Source: Fimbriimonadaceae bacterium
Lineage (GTDB): Bacteria; Armatimonadota; Fimbriimonadia; Fimbriimonadales; Fimbriimonadaceae
Reading direction: 5' to 3'
Assembly: GCA_026129685.1 (NCBI GenBank)
Contig: JAHCHO010000002.1
Coordinates: forward strand, 186,001-250,000
DNA length: 64,000 nucleotides
Below are positions 1 through 7,203 of the stretch, piece after piece (positions within the stretch are counted from its first letter, which is position 1; every line of letters starts with the position of its first letter). The position numbers were made by a program, and so were the translations under genes. Below the pieces are notes generated by a model. It had not been told where the DNA came from, ran no database searches, and was given only the letters and a program-made list of their open reading frames with translations.

Positions 1-211
1 CGATCACCCGCTCGTCCCGGTCCCCGAGCATCTTCGCCCGCAGGTTCCGGATCATGTCGAGAATCAGGTCGGACGGCTCGGCGAGCTTCGGGTAGTAGTT
101 CTTGAGATAGTAGTAGACGTTTTCAAAGTCAATGAACACCGCCGCATAGCGGCGGGCGGCGTTCGGCCAGCGTAGTAAATCGGGAATCAGCGTTGCGTCT
201 CGTGTAACCAT
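1..211 (-). CDS. NYN-domain (PIN-like nuclease fold) protein, 3' part cut by window edge
   Basis: Only the first 70 codons are visible; the gene runs off the left edge. After about 22 residues the protein reads AVFIDFENVYYYLKN, the hydrophobic strand followed by the D-x-E-N signature that opens NYN domains (LabA/DUF88 family). These are PIN-like folds often acting as metal-dependent RNases or as regulators. The ATG at 211 is preceded by AGGAG at a normal distance, which fixes the start. Known for the family: many members have accessory C-terminal RNA-binding domains, but that part is outside the window, so substrate and role cannot be stated. It is transcribed in the same direction as the DUF4015 gene upstream (32 nt gap), so the two may share a transcript. 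Confidence 0.7.
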   Translation of the reverse strand, partial: MVTRDATLIPDLLRWPNAARRYAAVFIDFENVYYYLKNYYPKLAEPSDLILDMIRNLRAKMLGDRDERVI

Positions 212-243
212 ACATGCTCCTAATGTTTCGTCGGCCCGGACGC

Positions 244-1431
244 TTACCGCGCCTTCGGGACGGGTTTGGCGGCCTTGTCCGGATTCGCCACAAGAAGGTC
301 GGACGTGTCCTTGACCGCCGCCTCGGTGTAGCGGTTCTTGGCGTTCCATAGCAGGTACTCCGAATAGCCCAGTTCTCGGGCCGCCTTGATCTGGGCCCGC
401 ACTTCCTTGGCTCCGTACGCGACGCCTCCGAGCGAGAAATCCTGCAACCACGGTCGCAACGCCTTGTCCGGCAGTCGCCTTCGGTAGTCGCCGAGGCTCT
501 TCAGCACGATCGCGTAGGGACTGGAAGTCGGGTCCTTGATTCCATATTCCCCTCGCGCGTAGTGCGAGGGGTACACCATCGGGCAGATCAGGTCGAAAGG
601 CTCTGCCGTGGTCTCCAGTTCCTGTCCGATCCCCTGGTCCTTCGTCGTCGAACTGATGATGCCGAACACGTCCGCGCTCAGCACCGCCCCACGCTCGTGG
701 ACCCTTTTCCGGATGGTCCGTGCGAACGCCGCGATCACCTCGGAATGGCGCGCTTCCGGTTCCGGGTAGCTCTTCCGGCTCGGGAAGACCATCGACGCCG
801 TCTTCCCCTCGCTCGGGAAGCGCACGTAATCCAACTGAATCTCGGGAAAGCCCAGGTCGAGGGCGTAGTCCACGATCGAAGCAAGGTACTCCCAGTTCGC
901 TTGGTTGTACGGGTCGAGCCACGGGTAGCCCGCGCGATCCTTCCAGACCTTCCCGTCCGCTGTCTTCACCGCTCGATCGGGGCGCGCCACCGGGACGAAG
1001 CTGTCCCGGAAACAGGCGATGCGCGCGATCGGGTAGACCTTCGCCTCCTTCAGGCGCTCCATCAGTTTCTCCGGCTTGCCGACCGCAACCCGCGTCGCTC
1101 CCGACTTGTCCGCCAGTTCGATCCCGGTCCTAAAGTAAACGATCCCGGCGTCGCGCACGTCGATGACGATACTGTTCAACTCCGTGCGACCCATCATGGC
1201 GAGAACGGCGTCCATCTTCTTGGTGGAGCCCGCCGACCAAGCCGTCAGATAGAGGCCGCGAACGTGTTCGGGCCGCGCGTACGGTGGCTTCGGCTTCTCG
1301 ACCGATGCGGGCGCGGCGGGCGGACGACCGGTGCCCGACTTTGTCGGCGAAGGGCCCCCGCATGATATGATCAGGCAGACGCCAAGGATGGCGACGAGAG
1401 CATGAGGAAAGCGCGCACGGAATTGCGACAC
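244..1431 (-). CDS. DUF4015-family putative glycoside hydrolase, lipoprotein
   Basis: A 395-residue protein with a short lipoprotein signal (hydrophobic run ending LIISC, Cys about residue 24) and then a complete DUF4015 domain, a TIM-barrel fold related to glycoside hydrolases. Visible family hallmarks are IDVRDAG near residue 90, IQLDYVRFP near 200, SADVFG near 255, CPMVYPSHY near 285, PWLQDF near 328 and a closing LLWNAKNRY. The Asp in LDYVRFP and the Asp in SADVFG are candidate catalytic acids, but substrates of this family are poorly known. The start is GTG at 1431: TAAAAT lies 6 nt upstream with no Shine-Dalgarno, pointing to leaderless initiation. Its first 30 nt overlap the divergent deacetylase gene. 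Probably anchored in the envelope and acting on a polysaccharide. Confidence 0.8.
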   Translation of the reverse strand: MSQFRARFPHALVAILGVCLIISCGGPSPTKSGTGRPPAAPASVEKPKPPYARPEHVRGLYLTAWSAGSTKKMDAVLAMMGRTELNSIVIDVRDAGIVYFRTGIELADKSGATRVAVGKPEKLMERLKEAKVYPIARIACFRDSFVPVARPDRAVKTADGKVWKDRAGYPWLDPYNQANWEYLASIVDYALDLGFPEIQLDYVRFPSEGKTASMVFPSRKSYPEPEARHSEVIAAFARTIRKRVHERGAVLSADVFGIISSTTKDQGIGQELETTAEPFDLICPMVYPSHYARGEYGIKDPTSSPYAIVLKSLGDYRRRLPDKALRPWLQDFSLGGVAYGAKEVRAQIKAARELGYSEYLLWNAKNRYTEAAVKDTSDLLVANPDKAAKPVPKAR

Positions 1432-2337
1432 CGTCTTATTTTAGCCCTTTCGGCATGCCTGATTCCCGCGGGTTGCGGGCAGGCGCCGCCGATCCCGGCG
1501 GCCAGCGGTCGGCTCGAGAACCAAGCGACCCCCGCCCCCGAGCCGATGCCCCGCGCCACCGATCGGGCCGCGAATCTTCAGGGCGACGTGCTGATCGTCG
1601 AGTACCACAAGATCGCCGCTGCCGAAGCGCGCTGGGACCGCTCGCGCGCCCGATTCCGAGCCGACCTCGAACGGTTCTACAAGATGGGGTTCCGGCCCGT
1701 CACCGTCGGGCAGTACCTGGACGGCAACATGCCCTTGCCTCCGGGTGCGTCGCCGATTGTGTTCACGTTCGACGATTCGCACCCTAGCCAATTCCGGCTG
1801 CTTAAGGATGGTTCGGTGGACCCCGATTGCGCCGTCGGCATCTGGCGATCCTTCGCCGAAAAGCACCCCGATTTCCCGGTGCGGGCGACCTTCTACGTGC
1901 TTCCGCCGACCCCATGGGGCCAACCGAAGCAACTCGCCGCCAAGTACGCGCTGCTCAAGGAATGGGGTTGCGAACTCGGTAGCCACACCGTCACCCACAC
2001 CAGCCTCAAGAAACTGGACGCAGAGGGGGTCAAGCGCGAACTCGCGGGAGCGATCGATTTCATCGAGGCCGCCGGTTTCCGTTGCCGAACCATCGCCCTG
2101 CCCTATGGGATCGCCCCCAAAGACGAGCGACTGCTGCGCGCCTTCGAGTACCGGGGCAAACGCTATGCCATGGAGGGAGCGCTCCTCGTCGGCGCCAACC
2201 CGGCCCGGTCGCCCTCCGCCTCCGCGCGCGACGCTTTCCGCCTGCCCCGCATCCAAGGGATCGAAGGGGACATGGGCATCACCTATTGGCTCGATAGGGT
2301 CGAGCAAGGCGGCGTGCGTCCATACGTGGCGAAGTGA
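1402..2337 (+). CDS. polysaccharide deacetylase (NodB/CE4-like), lipoprotein
   Basis: A 311-residue protein with a lipoprotein signal (lipobox IPAGC, Cys about residue 25), a low-complexity Pro/Ala linker and a NodB-type domain. The domain shows VEYHKI near residue 70, the metal/catalytic TFDDSH near 125, the zinc motif GSHTVTH (H-x3-H) near 195 and ALPYG near 232, in the family order. CE4 enzymes remove N- or O-acetyl groups from peptidoglycan, chitin-like or other exported polysaccharides; which one here is unknown. ATG 1402 gives a basic n-region; an in-frame TTG at 1423 would still leave a usable signal peptide and would remove most of the overlap with the divergent DUF4015 gene. A TATGAT at about 1366 is a possible -10. 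The divergent pair may act on the same cell-surface polymer. Confidence 0.85.
   Translation: MRKARTELRHRLILALSACLIPAGCGQAPPIPAASGRLENQATPAPEPMPRATDRAANLQGDVLIVEYHKIAAAEARWDRSRARFRADLERFYKMGFRPVTVGQYLDGNMPLPPGASPIVFTFDDSHPSQFRLLKDGSVDPDCAVGIWRSFAEKHPDFPVRATFYVLPPTPWGQPKQLAAKYALLKEWGCELGSHTVTHTSLKKLDAEGVKRELAGAIDFIEAAGFRCRTIALPYGIAPKDERLLRAFEYRGKRYAMEGALLVGANPARSPSASARDAFRLPRIQGIEGDMGITYWLDRVEQGGVRPYVAK
1438..1443 (-). promoter_or_regulatory. -10 hexamer TAAAAT, leaderless-type promoter of the DUF4015 gene
   Basis: TAAAAT sits 6 nt before the GTG start and there is no ribosome-binding site between them. Transcription would begin at or next to the start codon. The hexamer lies inside the coding sequence of the divergent deacetylase. 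No -35 element is recognisable. Confidence 0.5.
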
Positions 2338-2346
2338 CCCTTCTGC

Positions 2347-2352
2347 CAGAAT
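2347..2352 (+). promoter_or_regulatory. -10-like CAGAAT 6 nt before the PPK2 start
   Basis: CAGAAT followed by 6 nt and the ATG, with no Shine-Dalgarno. This matches the spacing of the other leaderless-type starts in the window, but the first base is not the canonical T, so it is one of the weaker examples. Confidence 0.3.
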
Positions 2353-2358
2353 CTGCCC

Positions 2359-3189
2359 ATGAGCGGTTGCCGCATCGTGCGTCCGAACGAGTTCCTTGAA
2401 CTGAGCGACCTGAGTCCCGAGCCTCCGAAAGGAACCGACAAGGATGCGGTCGAGGAACGTCGCGACGCGCTGCTGAAGGAACTTGGTGAGTTGGAGGACC
2501 TGCTCTTCTTCGCGAGCCGACACTCCGTGCTCCTCGTGTTTCAAGGCATGGACACCGCCGGCAAGGACGGCGCGATCCGACGGATCCTCGCCGGCCTCAA
2601 CTCGCTGGGGGTGCGCGTCGCGGGCTTCAAGCGGCCGACGGAAGAGGAACTCGGGCACGACTTCCTTTGGCGCGTCCACCGGCAGACTCCGAGACGCGGC
2701 GATATCGTGCTTTTCAACCGCTCCCACTACGAGGATGTCCTGGTCGTAAGGGTGCACGGTCTGGCCCCTCCCGAAGCGATCGAGGGCCGCTACGGTCACA
2801 TCAATGCCTTCGAGCGGCTTCTCCTCGACAACGACACCATCTTGCTGAAGTTCTTCCTCCACATCTCGAAGGACGAGCAGAAGCGACGGCTTCTCGAACG
2901 AGAGGAGCAACCGGAAACCGCCTGGAAACTCGCCGCCGCCGACTGGAAGGAGCGCGAACACTGGGACGCCTACCAAGAGGCCTACGCCCTCGCCCTCGCC
3001 CGTTGCTCACCACCAGAGGCGCCTTGGCGGGTGGTGCCCGCCGAAAAGAAGTGGTACCGCGACTTCGCCGTCCTCGAAGCCCTCGTCGAGGCCCTACGCC
3101 CGTACCGTCAGGAATGGAACGACTACCTGGACAGGACGGGGGCGCGGGCGAAGGCCGAGCTGGCGGAGTACCGCAAGCCGAAGGCCTGA
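2359..3189 (+). CDS. ppk2: polyphosphate kinase 2 (PPK2, class III-like)
   Basis: The 276-residue length fits single-domain PPK2. Walker A is FQGMDTAGKDGAI near residue 60, the family LFNRSHYEDVLVVRV stretch (Walker B region) near 120, RYGHINAFE near 145, and the lid region with HISKDEQKRRLLER followed by ETAWKLAAADWKER. The closing APWRVVPAEKKWYR segment is usual. PPK2 enzymes transfer phosphate from polyphosphate to nucleotides; the RYGHINAFE and APWxVVPAxxKWYR segments look most like class III enzymes, which accept both AMP and ADP, but class assignment by eye is tentative. Cytoplasmic. It lies 21 nt after the deacetylase, with its own possible promoter. Confidence 0.9.
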   Translation: MSGCRIVRPNEFLELSDLSPEPPKGTDKDAVEERRDALLKELGELEDLLFFASRHSVLLVFQGMDTAGKDGAIRRILAGLNSLGVRVAGFKRPTEEELGHDFLWRVHRQTPRRGDIVLFNRSHYEDVLVVRVHGLAPPEAIEGRYGHINAFERLLLDNDTILLKFFLHISKDEQKRRLLEREEQPETAWKLAAADWKEREHWDAYQEAYALALARCSPPEAPWRVVPAEKKWYRDFAVLEALVEALRPYRQEWNDYLDRTGARAKAELAEYRKPKA

Positions 3190-3261
3190 CGTCCCGACCG
3201 GTTCGAAACCCGCAACCCGGTCGGCGAACCGGCCGTAGAGGGTAACGTCATTGGTGCAAAC

Positions 3262-3816
3262 ATGCTTGGACTCTGGATTTCATTGGGTCTCGTCGTGCTC
3301 CTCGTTTTCGTGGGGATCGGCGCGTACAACAGCTTGGTCTCGCTCCGGCAAGAGACGAACAACGCCTGGGGCCAAATCGACGTTCAGCTGAAACGCCGCT
3401 ACGACCTCATCCCGAACCTTGTCGAGACGGTGAAGGGGTACATGAAACACGAGCAGGACACGCTCGAAAAGGTCATTCAGGCCCGCAACATGGCCCTCTC
3501 CGCGAACGGCCCGCACGACAAGGCGACCGCCGAAACCGCGGTGGCCTCGGCCCTCAGCGGTTTCTTCGCCCTCGCCGAGTCGTACCCCGATCTGAAGGCG
3601 AACACGAACATGATCGAGCTTCAGGAGGAACTGCGCTCCACCGAGAACAAGATTTCGTTCGCCCGCCAGTACTACAACGACATCGTGACGCGCTACAACA
3701 CCAAGATCGAAGCGTTCCCGTCGAACATCTTCGCCGGGATGGGCAACTTCAAGCCCAAGGAGCTCTTTGAACTGGACAACCCGGTCGAGCGGGAGCCCGT
3801 CAAAGTCCAGTTCTGA
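3262..3816 (+). CDS. lemA: LemA family protein
   Basis: A 184-residue protein with one N-terminal transmembrane helix (residues about 3-24) and the characteristic helical segment NNAWGQIDVQLKRRYDLIPNLVETVKGYM, shown here only in outline, at residues 36-65, followed by long amphipathic helices up to FKPKELFEL near the C-terminus. LemA proteins are membrane-anchored four-helix bundles with the bulk outside the cytoplasm; their biochemical role is not established, though they are often linked to membrane stress and to TPM-domain proteins. No TPM-domain partner lies next to it here. Length matches the family. A clear rho-independent terminator follows. Confidence 0.9.
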   Translation: MLGLWISLGLVVLLVFVGIGAYNSLVSLRQETNNAWGQIDVQLKRRYDLIPNLVETVKGYMKHEQDTLEKVIQARNMALSANGPHDKATAETAVASALSGFFALAESYPDLKANTNMIELQEELRSTENKISFARQYYNDIVTRYNTKIEAFPSNIFAGMGNFKPKELFELDNPVEREPVKVQF

Positions 3817-3841
3817 CGCCATCCATACGACGCGTATCAAT

Positions 3842-3873
3842 GGGGTCCCTGCCGCTCGGCAAGGACCCCTTTT
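3842..3873 (+). terminator. rho-independent terminator after lemA
   Basis: GGGGTCC pairs with GGACCCC around an inner TGCC/GGCA stem, followed by TTTT. It lies 26 nt after the lemA stop and just before the 3' end of the convergent ligase-like gene. Confidence 0.85.
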
Positions 3874-3877
3874 CGGT

Positions 3878-5296
3878 TCACTCGGGAAGTCCGAGCCGCC
3901 GACGCACCGTCGCCAGCGTGTCCGCGTCGCCTGGGTTAAGGTCCGGCCGGCGACGCACCACGTGCGCCTTGGCGACCTTCAGACCGCACCGGTGCCGGGT
4001 TGAGGGCCAGACCTCTTCGACCGCGATTTCGTAGACCCACTCGGGAAGCACCGCGAGCACGGGACCGGACCGCTCGACCGCGTTGTTTCGAACATACCGA
4101 TCGATGAGGTCGCGTTCGGACTCCGGAAGTCCCTGGGCGGTTTTCGCGAACGGCGTCGGCTGGTCACCCGACCAGACCCCGAAAGTCGGTAACTCGTACC
4201 GGCCCGCGCCGCGCTGGGCATAGAGCAGGACGGCGCAGACCGTCACCGGTTCGCTGCGCCACGTTTGCCAAGCCGGACGCGCCCCGTAGGCCGCGTCGGC
4301 TCGCTTCAGGATCAAGCCGCACGCGCCGAGTCCCCGAGCATGCGCTCGCCGCGCCTCGAGCCCCCCCGGGGCTTCCTCGATCAGATCGGGGCATCGCAAC
4401 GGCTCCCGAACGAGCCCGCGCAACCGAGCGCGCCGAAGCGACAGGGGGAACGCCCGCAAGTCCTCCCCTGCCTCGAAAAGTGCGTCGACCACCACCATGT
4501 CCCTTCCGTCCGGCGAGAGGACCCCTTCCAGCACCGTCCCCGGAGGCAGGAGCAGGAGCGCGCTCATCAGGGCCGACGACGTGACGGCGACCTGGTGGAA
4601 ATCCTCGCTCCAGCAGAACGTCCCCTCCGCGTCGCGGACCGCCTGAATCCGCCGGCCTGGCCACAGGTAGTCGGCGACCTGGCCGCCGCCATCCCCGGAG
4701 TAGGGGACGATCCTGGCGAACGGCAACGGACCGAACGCCGCATCGGTCGCTCCCTCGAAAACCCCGCTCCAACCGGGCGCGGAGCGTGATCCCGCCATCA
4801 GCCAACGAGCGACCGAGACCCGACTCACGGATCGGACCTCCGCGATCGCTTCCGCGAGGTGGTCGATCCCAATCCCCAACCGTCCACCCAGAAGCCGTTT
4901 GAAGTATGGCCACCGCGCGGACGGATCGAGGGCCGCCAGCAGATGCAGCGCGCCTCCAAGCGAAGAGCCTCCTTGCAGGATCGCCAACCCATCCGCCAGA
5001 TCGGGCGCGCGTTCGCCCGACGCGGTGCCCAGGAGGCGGGACAGGCCTTCGGCGGTGTCGTCCGCCCCGCGCAGAGCCTCCGAGAAGAGCCAGTCCGGCA
5101 ACCCCGCACGATCCCGCACCTCGTCCACGAGCGCCCCGCGCGTGAACCGTGAACGCCATGGAGCGACCAGCCACCGGACGGCGGCGGCGGCGTCCGCATC
5201 GCTCGCCCCTTCAAAGTAGGCCCGCCAAGCCACGACGCGACGCGCGTCGTCGGGGGCGGCCTCGTAAGCCTCGACCGCTTCTGCGAACCGATTCAA
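3878..5296 (-). CDS. catalytically degenerate ATP-dependent DNA ligase homologue
   Basis: The 472-residue protein aligns by eye over its whole length with the 'ligase-associated' ATP-dependent DNA ligases that travel with an MBL-fold exonuclease. It keeps the N-terminal helical domain, the DALFEAGEDLRAFPLSLRRARL segment of motif IV in outline, and the OB-fold part (VLLYAQRG, FGVW, RYVRNN, VEEVWPSTRHRCGL). Catalytic motifs are eroded. Motif I, normally EWKWDGIR, reads DYLWPGRR, so the adenylated Lys is Leu and the Asp is Pro. Motif III DGE reads EGV. Motif V reads CGLILKR instead of EGVMLKR. The WWKWK block is WQTWRS. The frame is open and normal in length, so this is a pseudoenzyme rather than a decayed gene. 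It overlaps the exonuclease by 4 nt (ATGA) and is translated second. Confidence 0.8.
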   Translation of the reverse strand: MNRFAEAVEAYEAAPDDARRVVAWRAYFEGASDADAAAAVRWLVAPWRSRFTRGALVDEVRDRAGLPDWLFSEALRGADDTAEGLSRLLGTASGERAPDLADGLAILQGGSSLGGALHLLAALDPSARWPYFKRLLGGRLGIGIDHLAEAIAEVRSVSRVSVARWLMAGSRSAPGWSGVFEGATDAAFGPLPFARIVPYSGDGGGQVADYLWPGRRIQAVRDAEGTFCWSEDFHQVAVTSSALMSALLLLPPGTVLEGVLSPDGRDMVVVDALFEAGEDLRAFPLSLRRARLRGLVREPLRCPDLIEEAPGGLEARRAHARGLGACGLILKRADAAYGARPAWQTWRSEPVTVCAVLLYAQRGAGRYELPTFGVWSGDQPTPFAKTAQGLPESERDLIDRYVRNNAVERSGPVLAVLPEWVYEIAVEEVWPSTRHRCGLKVAKAHVVRRRPDLNPGDADTLATVRRRLGLPE

Positions 5297-6294
5297 CCGG
5301 TGCCCTCCTCCTCAGACCCGAAGGGCGTCTCGAGCGGGGCCGCGTCGAGTCCTTGTTCCCTCAGGTAGCGGGCGACGAGTTTGGTGAACCCGTGGGTCGG
5401 CCGCACCCTCTCCGCCCCCGATTCCCGCACCGCACCGAGCAACGCCGGCCAGTCCACGTGGTCGCTGATAACGAACCCCATGTCGGCTTCGAGCCGTCGC
5501 CGCGCCCCGCGTAACGCCATCCAACCCGAGGCGAACGCGGTCGAGAAGGAACGGAATCGCCGCATCCAAGACGTCCCCTCGACTCCCGGCGGCGCGATCA
5601 CGAGGGCACGGGTCCAATCCGTGTCGAGCGGAGCGTTCGCCACTGGGGTCGCAAGGGGCAGAACAACGCCCGCTTCCCGGTAGGCGTCCGTCATCGTGGC
5701 GACCGCGTCGTGAAGGAAGACCGGACCGATGCCAGGATCGACGCCCCCGAGAAGCCGTTGCGCCTTCCCGAGCGAATAGCCCATCAGGATGCTCGCCCGT
5801 CCGGCCGACCGGTTCGCTCGCCACCAAGCGTTGATCTTCGCGAACTCTGCCCCTGCGTCGGGCCAACGATACAGCGGCGACCCGAACGTGCACTCGGTCA
5901 CGAGCGTGTGGCACCGCACGGGCTCGAACGACCGCACCGTCGGGTCCGGGGCCGTCTTGTAGTCCCCCGTCACGACCCATACCTCCCCCCCGTACTCGAC
6001 GCGCACCTGGGCCGAACCGAGAATGTGCCCCGCCGGATGGAGCGACACGCGAACGCCGCGAAGCGTGCGCGCCTCGCCGTACTCGACCGGCGTCACGTTC
6101 GTCGCGGGTCCGAGGCGCAACCGAAGTACCCCCGCCCCTTCCCGCGAGCAGAGGTACCGTCGCGAACCGCGCCGCGCGTGGTCGCCGTGCGCGTGCGTGA
6201 CGATGGCCCGCTCCACCGCCCGCCACGGGTCGATGTGGAAGTCGCCCGCCTCGCAGTAGAGGCCGTCCGGGGTCAACCGCAACAAATCGGCCAT
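5293..6294 (-). CDS. ligase-associated DNA exonuclease (MBL-fold, beta-CASP type)
   Basis: A 333-residue metallo-beta-lactamase-fold nuclease. THAHGDHAR near residue 37 is the HxHxDH metal motif; LHPAGHILGS near 85, VVTGDYK near 105, the ECTFG segment near 130 and the closing SDHVDWPALL and PTHG motifs near 285-305 complete the set, so this partner looks intact. Family members process DNA 3' ends and are encoded with an ATP-dependent ligase and often an Lhr helicase; no helicase is next to it here. The open frame extends upstream, but homology begins at MADLLRLTPDGLYCEAG, so the ATG at 6294 is chosen; TATACT lies 8 nt upstream of it and no Shine-Dalgarno is seen. The ligase-like gene follows with an ATGA overlap. 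Confidence 0.88.
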   Translation of the reverse strand: MADLLRLTPDGLYCEAGDFHIDPWRAVERAIVTHAHGDHARRGSRRYLCSREGAGVLRLRLGPATNVTPVEYGEARTLRGVRVSLHPAGHILGSAQVRVEYGGEVWVVTGDYKTAPDPTVRSFEPVRCHTLVTECTFGSPLYRWPDAGAEFAKINAWWRANRSAGRASILMGYSLGKAQRLLGGVDPGIGPVFLHDAVATMTDAYREAGVVLPLATPVANAPLDTDWTRALVIAPPGVEGTSWMRRFRSFSTAFASGWMALRGARRRLEADMGFVISDHVDWPALLGAVRESGAERVRPTHGFTKLVARYLREQGLDAAPLETPFGSEEEGTG

Positions 6295-6302
6295 CGCGAA
6301 CG

Positions 6303-6308
6303 AGTATA
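6303..6308 (-). promoter_or_regulatory. -10 hexamer TATACT, leaderless-type promoter of the exonuclease-ligase unit
   Basis: TATACT lies 8 nt before the ATG at 6294 with no Shine-Dalgarno in between. Its position agrees with the homology-based start. Confidence 0.5.
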
Positions 6309-6435
6309 CAAGCGTCGGGGTGTCTCGACCGGCCGTCCCATTGAGCGAGGTTCGCCGACCACCGAGGCCCGTGCACACCCCCGACCCGTAGGGTCGAAGG
6401 AGCGAAGGAGCGCGCGTTCCACCCGTCTGGACGTA

Positions 6436-6465
6436 TTGACTTGCGCCAGACGATTCTGCTAGTGT
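6436..6465 (+). promoter_or_regulatory. candidate sigma70-type promoter for the small outer-membrane protein
   Basis: TTGACT (6436-6441), an 18 nt spacer and TAGTGT (6460-6465) lie about 105 nt before the GTG start of the gene at 6571. The -35 is good, the -10 weak. The 276 nt between the exonuclease start and this gene holds nothing else recognisable. Confidence 0.4.
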
Positions 6466-6570
6466 ACGTCCGGCAGGATTGCCACCCATACGCTGGATCA
6501 TGGGTCTCGTAACTCAGGGAAGAGATCGAGACTGAGCGCAATCGAGTCCCGGCGGCCAGCAAGGAGTAAC

Positions 6571-7104
6571 GTGTCCGTGAAGAAACTTGCGCAAGTTCTG
6601 ATCATCGGCGGCGTTTTCGCCGTCGCCCCCTTCGCCAACGCCCAGGACAACATGGGTCCCAAGCAGGGCTCCAAGAGCGTGTCCTTCAACTCGCTGTACG
6701 ACGACATCGGCGGTACGAAGAGCTCGACCCTCAATCTCGCCGGGTCCTACTTCTTCTCCAACGCGGTGGAGGGGCTTGCCGGCGTCAGCTTCAGCGAGCT
6801 TAAGAGCGGCGGCACCGTCAAGTTCACGACCTTCGGGATCGGGGCCAACTACTACTTCGGCAACAACGTCAACTCCGTGGCGGCTTGGCACCCCTACCTC
6901 GGAGTCCGGTTCGCCCGGCTGAACGTCGAGGTTCCGGGCGGTAGCGGACACGCGGACGAGTGGGCGGGCGCCCTCGGCATGCACTACTTCATCAAGCCGG
7001 GCGTCTCGGTCAACCCCGAACTCCGCATCGGCCGTGTGAACGGCGGCGGCGTGAGCGACCGGCTCACGTCCTTCGGCGTCGGCCTCACCGTCTGGCTCGA
7101 CTGA
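6571..7104 (+). CDS. small outer-membrane beta-barrel protein
   Basis: A 177-residue protein with a Sec signal peptide (hydrophobic IIGGVFAVAPF, cleavage after ANA near residue 24). The mature part is a run of short amphipathic strands alternating with turns rich in Gly, Asn and Asp, for example GANYYFGNN near residue 92 and HPYLGVRFARLNVEV near 110. It ends in FGVGLTVWLD, the aromatic/hydrophobic pattern of a last barrel strand. This resembles the generic 8-stranded 'outer membrane protein beta-barrel' families. The GTG start is supported by AAGGAG 5 nt upstream, one of the clear Shine-Dalgarno starts in the window. Function unknown; a strong hairpin terminator follows, so it is monocistronic. 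Confidence 0.75.
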   Translation: MSVKKLAQVLIIGGVFAVAPFANAQDNMGPKQGSKSVSFNSLYDDIGGTKSSTLNLAGSYFFSNAVEGLAGVSFSELKSGGTVKFTTFGIGANYYFGNNVNSVAAWHPYLGVRFARLNVEVPGGSGHADEWAGALGMHYFIKPGVSVNPELRIGRVNGGGVSDRLTSFGVGLTVWLD

Positions 7105-7127
7105 TCCCGGTTAACCGTGATCCGGCA

Positions 7128-7163
7128 AACGCCTCGCCCAACCGGGCGGGGCGTTTCGGTTTG
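7128..7163 (+). terminator. rho-independent terminator after the outer-membrane protein
   Basis: A 12-bp stem (7128-7139 with 7144-7155, one G-U pair) with a 4-nt loop AACC, followed by TTTCGGTTTG. It sits 23 nt after the stop codon. Confidence 0.8.
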
Positions 7164-7190
7164 TCCACACTGTCCGCCAGCCCCGTCCGC

Positions 7191-7196
7191 TAGAAT
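7191..7196 (+). promoter_or_regulatory. -10 hexamer TAGAAT, leaderless-type promoter of the ribokinase gene
   Basis: TAGAAT is separated by 7 nt from the ATG at 7204. No Shine-Dalgarno lies between them. The preceding terminator isolates this unit from the upstream gene. Confidence 0.5.
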
Positions 7197-7203
7197 TCAG
7201 GGC

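Noticed and set aside
3190-3261. CCGGTTCG...CGAACCGG inverted repeat after PPK2 as a terminator
   Set aside because: Eight-bp arms with a long loop and no T-run; too weak to annotate.
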